From assembly GCA_963730225.1 (NCBI GenBank), contig CAVSQX010000005.1, forward strand, positions 62,001 through 126,000: a stretch of 64,000 nucleotides of DNA. The letters run 5' to 3'. The notes under the pieces are model-generated. The model made no database searches, was not told the DNA's origin, and worked only from the letters and a program-made list of their open reading frames with translations. Below are positions 59,051 to 64,000 of this stretch, piece by piece; position 1 is the first letter of the stretch; every line of letters starts with the position of its first letter. This stretch comes from CAVSQX01 sp963730225. Lineage in GTDB: Bacteria; Planctomycetota; Phycisphaerae; Tepidisphaerales; Tepidisphaeraceae. A program made the translations under genes and the position numbers.

Positions 59051-61506
59051 ATGCCCCGTGACATTCCCGTCGGTAACGGCCGCCTGCTCGTCACCTTCGA
59101 CAGCGAATACCAAATCCGCGACATTTATTTTCCCCACGTCGGACAGGAAAACCACGCCGGCGCAGGCCCCTGCCGATTCGGCGTCTACACCGACATCCCC
59201 GGCTCCCGCAAATCCGCCCTTTTCTGGACCAGCTCGCCCGGCTGGAACATCCGCCAACGCTATCTCCGCGACACATTGGCCACCAGCATCAGCCTCGATC
59301 ATCCGACGCTGCAACTGGCGATGTACTGCAACGACGCCGTCGATTTCCACCGCAACATTCTCGTCCGCAAAATCAAAATCAAAAATCTCGCCAACCATGA
59401 GCGCGTCGTCCGCCTGATGCACCATCAGGATTTCAACATGTTCGGCACCAAGGTCGGCGACACCGCCTACTACGATCCCGACCTGCGCTCCATCGTCCAC
59501 TACCGCACCCAGCGCTATCTCATGGTGACGTTCTTCACCCACGGCGAGCAGCGCATCGACGAATACGCCACCGGCACTTCCGGCTTCCACGGTGCCGAAG
59601 GAACCTGGCGCGACGCCGAAGACGGACATCTCCAGGGCAACGCCATCGCCCAGGGAGCCGTCGACAGCACCATCGCCCATCACGCCCAGCTTCCCCCCAA
59701 CGGCGAGCGCATCGTCTACATGGTCATCGTCGCCGCCCACTCACGCGATGAACTTCTCGAACTGCACAAATGGCTCACGAAAATGAGCCCGCAGGGTGTC
59801 ATCGACCGAACCACCAATTATTGGCGGCTCTGGATTGCCGGCACCAACATCAACTTCGGCAATCTCCCCCCGAAAGTGATCGAGCTTTTCAAACGTTCGC
59901 TGCTGGTGATGCGCACGCAGATCGACGACGGCGGGGCGATCGTCGCCGCCAACGATTCGGATATCATGCAATTTTCGCGCGACACCTACAGCTACGTCTG
60001 GCCGCGCGACGGCGCACTGGTCGCCGACGCTCTGGATCTGGCCGGCTTCTCCGACATCGCCCGCTGGTTCTACAGTTTCTGTTCCCGCACGATCACCGAA
60101 GACGGCTACTTCTATCACAAGTACAACCCCGACGGCTCCCCCGCCTCGAGTTGGCATCCATGGGTTCTGAAAAATGTCCGCGCCATGCCCATTCAGGAAG
60201 ACGAAACCGCCCTGGTCGTCTGGGCCATCTGGCGGCACTACTACCGTTACCGCGACATCGAATTCATCCGTCCGCTCTGGGTCGATGTCGTGCAAAAAGC
60301 CGCCGATTTCATGTGCCGCTACCGCGATCCGCGCACGGGGTTGCCGCTGCCCAGCTACGATCTGTGGGAAGAGCGTTGGGGCGTACACGCTTTCACCGTC
60401 GCCACCGTTTATGGCGCTCTCAAAGCCGCCCGCAACTTCGCCGTCTGCTTCGGCGACCGCGAACGCGCCCAGCGTTACGCCCACGCCGCCGACGAAATCC
60501 ATTCCGCCGCCGCCAAATATCTCTGGAACGAAAAGCTGAATCGTTTCGTCCGCCGCCTCGTTCCCAGGGATCAACCAACGCCGCCCGACGACGTTTCCGA
60601 TCCCGGTTTAGCGCCTGGTTCACGCCGGCCCGCAGGACCGGGCTTTCCCCCGCCTCCAACGAAATCTACGAAATCGACGAAGTCATCGACGCCTCCCTTT
60701 TCGCCATCTTCAAATTCCATCTTTTCGACATCGACGATCCGCGTGTCACCTCCACGATGAAAGCCGTCGAAGAAAAACTTTGGATCAAAACCAAAGTCGG
60801 CGGCGTCGCCCGCTACGAAGACGACTACTACCATCGCGTCTCCACCGACATCGCCTCCGTTCCCGGCAATCCGTGGTTCGTCTGCACGCTTTGGCTGGCC
60901 GACTATTTCATCTCCCGCGCCAAAACCCCCGCCGAGTTGAAACTCGCCCTGCCGATCTTCGAATGGACCGCCGCCCACTCCCTCGAATCCGGCGTGCTCG
61001 CCGAGCAGGTGAACCCCTACACGAATCAGCCCATCAGCGTCAGCCCCTTGACCTGGTCGCACGCCACCGTCGTCTCCACCGCCATCAAATACCTCGAAAA
61101 GCTCGAGCAGCTCCAATCCTGCGACGCCTGCAATCAGCCCGTTTTCCGTCTTCGCCGCACCGGCCCGGTCGAGGTGAAATCGCAAGCCACCTTCGATCGT
61201 CTCGAAGCCGAATTCGACATGCCCGTCCACCGCGAAACCACCAGCCCCATCGGCAAATTCACCAAGGACGACCCGCGCAGCCGGCAAACTCTCGCCGCGA
61301 CATTATCGATCGACATCCGCGACTGCATCGGCTGCGAAGTCTGCGTCGCCCACTGTCACCGCGATGTGCTCACCATGGTCGACGGCAAAGCGCTGATCGA
61401 CTTGCGTCATCTGAACCAATGCGACATGGACGGCCACTGCGTCGAAGTCTGCCCCACCGATGTGATCGCGCTAAAACTTCTCCCCGCTCCCGCCACCGCC
61501 GCCTGA
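59051..61506 (+). CDS. GH15 family glycoside hydrolase fused to a ferredoxin-like domain, frame interrupted
   Basis: Residues 1-560 are a glucoamylase/dextranase-type GH15 protein: an N-terminal beta-sandwich (VGNGRLLVTFDSEYQIRDIYFPHVG), then an (alpha/alpha)6 barrel with SYVWPRDGALVADALDLAGF and SYDLWEERWGVHAFT carrying the first catalytic Glu. The frame breaks near 60650: the rest (EIYEIDEVIDASLFAIFKF, then WTAAHSLESGVLAEQVNP with the second Glu region) continues in another frame. A GTTTAGC repeat lies at 60605-60646, right at the break. The C-terminus, in the same frame as the second half, is a ferredoxin-like module: CIGCEVCVAHC (four Cys) and CDMDGHCVEVCP (three Cys). A CDAC knuckle lies before it. 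If the break is an error, the protein has about 818 residues. No ribosome site is clear. Confidence 0.83.
60605..60646 (+). repeat. GTTTAGC palindromic repeat inside the GH15 gene
   Basis: GGTTTAGCGCC, an eight-base insert (TGGTTCAC), then GCCGGCCC GCA GGACCGGGC. It sits exactly where the GH15 reading frame breaks, in a region that is a surface loop of the barrel. Confidence 0.72.
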
Positions 61507-61526
61507 AAAAGCATCGCCAGTACAAA

Positions 61527-61546
61527 GCCGCGGATGTCATCCGCGG
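61527..61546. repeat. Perfect short hairpin after the GH15 gene
   Basis: CCGCGGATG and CATCCGCGG pair around one or two bases. No T-run follows, so a terminator role is uncertain. Confidence 0.45.
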
Positions 61547-61598
61547 TCTTCATTCCCTTTTTTCGAATTTCGCACTTCGAATTTCCCCCCGCCCGCAC

Positions 61599-61604
61599 TA
61601 AAAT
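61599..61604 (+). promoter_or_regulatory. -10 hexamer of a leaderless promoter
   Basis: TAAAAT ends seven bases before the ATG at 61612. No ribosome site is seen. Confidence 0.45.
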
Positions 61605-61611
61605 CCCCCTC

Positions 61612-62010
61612 ATGCGTTTCCGCGTGATTCTCCTCTTGTCCTTGTTTCCCTTCCTCCTGGCCGACGCTCCCACCACCTCACCAACCACCGTCCCCACCAC
61701 CGCCCCCATCTCCCTCACCTGGGACCAGGCCAAATCGCACCTCAACGCCTTTGCCACCGTCACCGGCCCCGTCGTCGGCACTCACCTTGCCGGCTCGGCC
61801 ATCATCCTCAACATCGGCCAGGACTATCCCAGCCCGAGTCGTTTCACCGTTTACATTCCCGCCGCCGCCGCCGCTGCTTTCCCCACCGATCGCGATCAAG
61901 GCAAAACCATTTCCGTCACCGGCGTCATCAAGCTCTACCACAACCTCCCGGAAATCCAGGCCACCCCGACCGACATCACCATCGTCGCCGCCCCGGCCAC
62001 TCAACCGTGA
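61612..62010 (+). CDS. Small exported OB-fold-like protein
   Basis: A 132-residue protein with a signal peptide (MRFRVILLLSLFPFLLADAP), a Thr/Pro-rich linker (TTSPTTVPTTAP) and a domain of about 95 residues: FATVTGPVVGTHLAGSAIILNIG, RFTVYIPAAAAAAF and KTISVTGVIKLYHNLPEI. Strand lengths and the V-x-G-x-V and I-x-V-x-G-x-I pattern are those of OB-fold proteins of the tRNA-anticodon/helicase class; similar proteins with IPxxxLFIG-type wording are common in planctomycetes. Periplasmic location is expected. Ligand unknown. Confidence 0.68.
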   Translation: MRFRVILLLSLFPFLLADAPTTSPTTVPTTAPISLTWDQAKSHLNAFATVTGPVVGTHLAGSAIILNIGQDYPSPSRFTVYIPAAAAAAFPTDRDQGKTISVTGVIKLYHNLPEIQATPTDITIVAAPATQP

Positions 62011-62029
62011 CTTCTTGAATCAAATTCGG

Positions 62030-62118
62030 TTGGCCACAGATGAGGAGGATGAACACAGATCAATGCAATCGCATCGTCCGCCTCTTTCATCTGTGTCCAT
62101 CTTCTTCATCCGTGGCAA
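62030..62118. repeat. CACAGATGA palindrome
   Basis: The left arm (62030-62059) contains CCACAGATGAGGAGGATGAA and CACAGAT; the right arm (about 62089-62118) is its inverted form with about five mismatches (ATCTGTGTCCATC, TTCATCCGTGG). Repeats with this wording are seen in many bacterial genomes. It lies between the OB-fold gene and nuoB. Confidence 0.78.
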
Positions 62119-62133
62119 GAAATTCCTCCTTCA

Positions 62134-62163
62134 TTGGACCGCCCTGCCACCTTGACGTAAAAT
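62134..62163 (+). promoter_or_regulatory. Promoter of nuoB, leaderless
   Basis: TTGGAC (62134-62139), 18 bases, TAAAAT (62158-62163), then seven bases to the ATG. No Shine-Dalgarno is present. Confidence 0.5.
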
Positions 62164-62170
62164 TAAGCAA

Positions 62171-62674
62171 ATGCCCTGGATCGAGAACCGTTTCGAGGAA
62201 GGCCTCATCGTCACCAGCCTGGATTTCGTCCTGAACTGGGGAAAGAAAAACTCCATCTGGCCGATGACGTTTGGTTTGGCTTGCTGCGCAATCGAGATGA
62301 TGGCCGTGGGCGCGAGCCGATTTGATCTGGATCGATTCGGCTGCGGCGCGTTCCGGGCCACTCCCCGCCAGGCCGATCTCATGATCGTCGCCGGCACCGT
62401 CAATTACAAAATGGCTTCCCGCCTCAAGCGCCTCTACAACGAGATGGCCGATCCGAAATACGTGATCGCCATGGGCGCCTGCACCGTCGGCGGCGGGCCG
62501 TACTTCAAGTACGGCTACAACGTCGTCAAAGGCGTGGACCTGGTTGTCCCCGTCGATGTCTACGTTCCCGGCTGCCCGCCCCGCCCCGAAGCGCTGATGG
62601 AAGGCATCATGCGCCTTCAGGACAAAATCGCCAAACAAACCATCGCCCGCCAGCGCGAACCCGTCACGACATGA
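62171..62674 (+). CDS. nuoB: NADH-quinone oxidoreductase subunit B (NuoB), isolated
   Basis: Carries the N2 [4Fe-4S] cluster, last in the chain to quinone in complex I. The cluster ligands are Cys38-Cys39 (FGLACCAIEMM), Cys104 (MGACTVGGG) and Cys135 (VYVPGCPPRPEAL). RATPRQADLMIVAGTV is conserved. Length 167. No other nuo genes are adjacent on either side, which is unusual; either complex I genes are scattered in this genome or this is a second copy. Leaderless start. Confidence 0.94.
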   Translation: MPWIENRFEEGLIVTSLDFVLNWGKKNSIWPMTFGLACCAIEMMAVGASRFDLDRFGCGAFRATPRQADLMIVAGTVNYKMASRLKRLYNEMADPKYVIAMGACTVGGGPYFKYGYNVVKGVDLVVPVDVYVPGCPPRPEALMEGIMRLQDKIAKQTIARQREPVTT

Positions 62675-62683
62675 ACCAGTGCT

Positions 62684-63178
62684 TCATCCCCAAATCGACA
62701 GAAGAACCGTGATCGTCACAAGCACGATCAGACAGAGCCAGAAGAAAACCATCATAACCGTGTAGGACACTCGCTCACCCGGCGAGATCTGGCTCACTTC
62801 AACCGGCAGAACCGTCGGCGCCTCGCCCGTCGATGCGGGATTTTTCACTGGAATCACCGGGAATCCCCGCACCAGCGTTTCGCTGAAAAAGGCGAAATCA
62901 CCGCTCAGCAGCGCTCGCGCCGCATCGGCATCGGCTGGCGGCACAAATAACCCCGAAGCATTTGAATCCGATTCATCCGGGCCCATTCGACAAACGACCC
63001 CGTGACGGTCGAGCATTGCCTTGACCTGATGCCACTTTCCCAGCGATGAAAACGAGCCGACGAAAACCCATTCCATTCCCAGCAGCGGCTGCGGCTGATA
63101 ATCCACCGCCCTCGCAGCCGCCCGCGGAAGCGGCGGTGGTTTTTTCTGTTCTTCGCCTGCTTCCACAAAATCCCTCAT
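62684..63178 (-). CDS. DUF2007-like protein with C-terminal membrane helix
   Basis: A 164-residue protein. EWVFVGSFSSLGKWHQVKAMLDRHGVVCRM and SGLFVPPADADAARALLSG match the DUF2007 (putative signal transducing) fold, a small alpha/beta domain. The C-terminus has one membrane helix (YTVMMVFFWLCLIVLVTITVLL, 138-159). Function unknown. The start overlaps the queA stop by four bases (ATGA), so it is cotranscribed with queA. Tail-to-tail with nuoB. Confidence 0.7.
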   Translation of the reverse strand: MRDFVEAGEEQKKPPPLPRAAARAVDYQPQPLLGMEWVFVGSFSSLGKWHQVKAMLDRHGVVCRMGPDESDSNASGLFVPPADADAARALLSGDFAFFSETLVRGFPVIPVKNPASTGEAPTVLPVEVSQISPGERVSYTVMMVFFWLCLIVLVTITVLLSIWG

Positions 63179-64000
63179 TCAATCAGCATCGCATCGCCGT
63201 AGCTGAAGAACCGATATTGCTGCTCGATCGCAATCCGATATATCCGCCTCTGCTCCTCCAACCCGACCAGCGCCGCAACCAAAGCCACCAGCGTGCTGCG
63301 CGGCAGATGAAAATTCGTCAAAAGCGCTCCGACCCGTTTCCACCGGTACGGCGGAAAAATGAAGATGGAAGTCTCCCCGTGAAATTCCCTCCATGACTCA
63401 TCGCTCGGCCAACTTTCCAGAACCCGTGCCGCCGTCGTTCCCACCGCGACGATTCTCTTTTTCTCCGATTGTGCGCGGTTCAACGCATCGGCGGTCGAAG
63501 CATCCACCGAAAACCGTTCCGCGTGCATCGGATGATCCTCCAGCCGCTGGGCCGTCACCGGCTTGAAGGTTCCCAATCCCACGTGCAAGGTCAGAAATGC
63601 CCGCTCAATTCCCAATGAATCCAATTCCTCCAGAACCGCCGGCGAAAAGTGCAGCCCGGCCGTCGGAGCGGCGATCGAGCCGTCGCGCCGGGCGTAAATC
63701 GTCTGATACCGCTGCAAATCCTCCCCATCGCGTGGATCGGAGCTCTTCTGCCGGTGGATGTACGGTGGAAGCGGCATTCGGCCCAATCGCTCGAGCAGTT
63801 CTACCGCCGATTTGCCACAATCGACCAAGAGTCGATGTTCGCCGCCGCCGACGCTGGCGTTCAATCGCACTTTGATTTCCGCATCGTCGGCGAATTCCAT
63901 TTCGGCACCGATCGCCGCGGGGCCGAGATTCTTCAGCAACACCGACCATTCGCCCGGCTTGGCTTCACCCAGAAACAGTCCCTCCACCAATCCGCCGGTC
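63175..64000 (-). CDS. queA: S-adenosylmethionine:tRNA ribosyltransferase-isomerase QueA (C-terminal part, runs off the window)
   Basis: Adds the cyclopentane ring precursor to preQ1 in tRNA during queuosine synthesis. The 275 residues present, starting in TGGLVEGLFL, include PLPPYIHR, YQTIYARRDGSIAAPTAGLHF (family signature), LHVGLGTFKPV, KKRIVAVGTTAARVLES and LLTNFHLPRSTLVALVAALVG, and end with YRFFSYGDAMLI, the usual C-terminus. The N-terminal quarter of the gene lies beyond base 64000. The 3' end overlaps the DUF2007-like gene by four bases. Confidence 0.95.
   Translation of the reverse strand, partial: TGGLVEGLFLGEAKPGEWSVLLKNLGPAAIGAEMEFADDAEIKVRLNASVGGGEHRLLVDCGKSAVELLERLGRMPLPPYIHRQKSSDPRDGEDLQRYQTIYARRDGSIAAPTAGLHFSPAVLEELDSLGIERAFLTLHVGLGTFKPVTAQRLEDHPMHAERFSVDASTADALNRAQSEKKRIVAVGTTAARVLESWPSDESWREFHGETSIFIFPPYRWKRVGALLTNFHLPRSTLVALVAALVGLEEQRRIYRIAIEQQYRFFSYGDAMLIE

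Noticed and set aside
61527..61546. Hairpin after the GH15 gene as a terminator
   Set aside because: The stem is perfect but no T-run follows, so it is listed only as a hairpin.

Overview
The window is GC-rich DNA, densely packed with genes, and looks like a Planctomycetes chromosome, most likely class Phycisphaerae. That placement is an inference from gene content: a PEP-CTERM protein, a stand-alone LigD phosphoesterase-like protein, DUF1559-like and GspG pseudopilins, an Asp-Arg-Arg repeat protein, a PilMNOPQ operon interleaved with signalling genes, and LpxA. No tRNA, rRNA or CRISPR array was seen. Both ends cut through genes: rseP at the left and queA at the right.

Layout. 0-2 kb: rseP, dxr (isoprenoid pathway) and a STAS protein on the minus strand. 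2-4.4 kb: a coproheme decarboxylase-like protein, an M20 amidohydrolase and a lysine-rich histone-like protein. 4.5-15 kb: a surface-glycan island with a sulfotransferase, a domain-swapped HldE, a CgeB-like glycosyltransferase, a polysaccharide deacetylase, two methyltransferases and three further glycosyltransferases, two of them with an extra C-terminal Rossmann-like domain. 15-20 kb: a DUF3467 protein, GlcD, an intact IS3-family element, an FGGY kinase, a zinc ribbon and a cyclodeaminase. 20-34.8 kb: M16 peptidase, response regulator, sugar isomerase, TsaB, GH43-discoidin protein, enolase, PilZ, PyrD, aldo/keto reductase, LigD phosphoesterase-like protein, endonuclease III, DUF4149 and LpxA.

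34.8-47.2 kb is one long minus-strand operon for a type IV pilus or type II secretion machine: pseudopilin, small secreted protein, PilM, PilN, PilO, PilP-like, secretin, TPR lipoprotein, histidine kinase, receiver, GAF-HD-GYP, STAS, PilB. Assembly genes and cyclic-di-GMP or phosphorelay genes are translationally coupled or nearly so. 47.4-51.4 kb: an orphan atpD, a second pilin-like protein, an alkyltransferase-like protein and a DRR-repeat protein. 51.5-56.3 kb: a sugar ABC importer (binding protein and two permeases, no ATPase) with a Gfo/Idh/MocA oxidoreductase. 56.7-64 kb: a pseudo-receiver, a small protein, a PEP-CTERM protein, a GH15 hydrolase fused to a ferredoxin domain, an OB-fold protein, an orphan nuoB, a DUF2007-like membrane protein and queA.

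The most unusual content lies between and inside genes. At least four families of short palindromic repeats occur: (1) hairpins headed by GTTTAG, GTTTAC or GTAGCGG, some inside reading frames; (2) long palindromes of a seven-base unit (TTGCCTA and variants); (3) a GGATGAA palindrome interrupted by the IS3 element; (4) a CACAGATGA palindrome. Several genes have a -10 hexamer only 6-8 bases before the start codon, which suggests leaderless transcripts. Frame breaks in dxr, hldE, the M16 peptidase and possibly pilM look like single-base indels and may be assembly errors; those in the PEP-CTERM and GH15 genes coincide with palindromic repeats.
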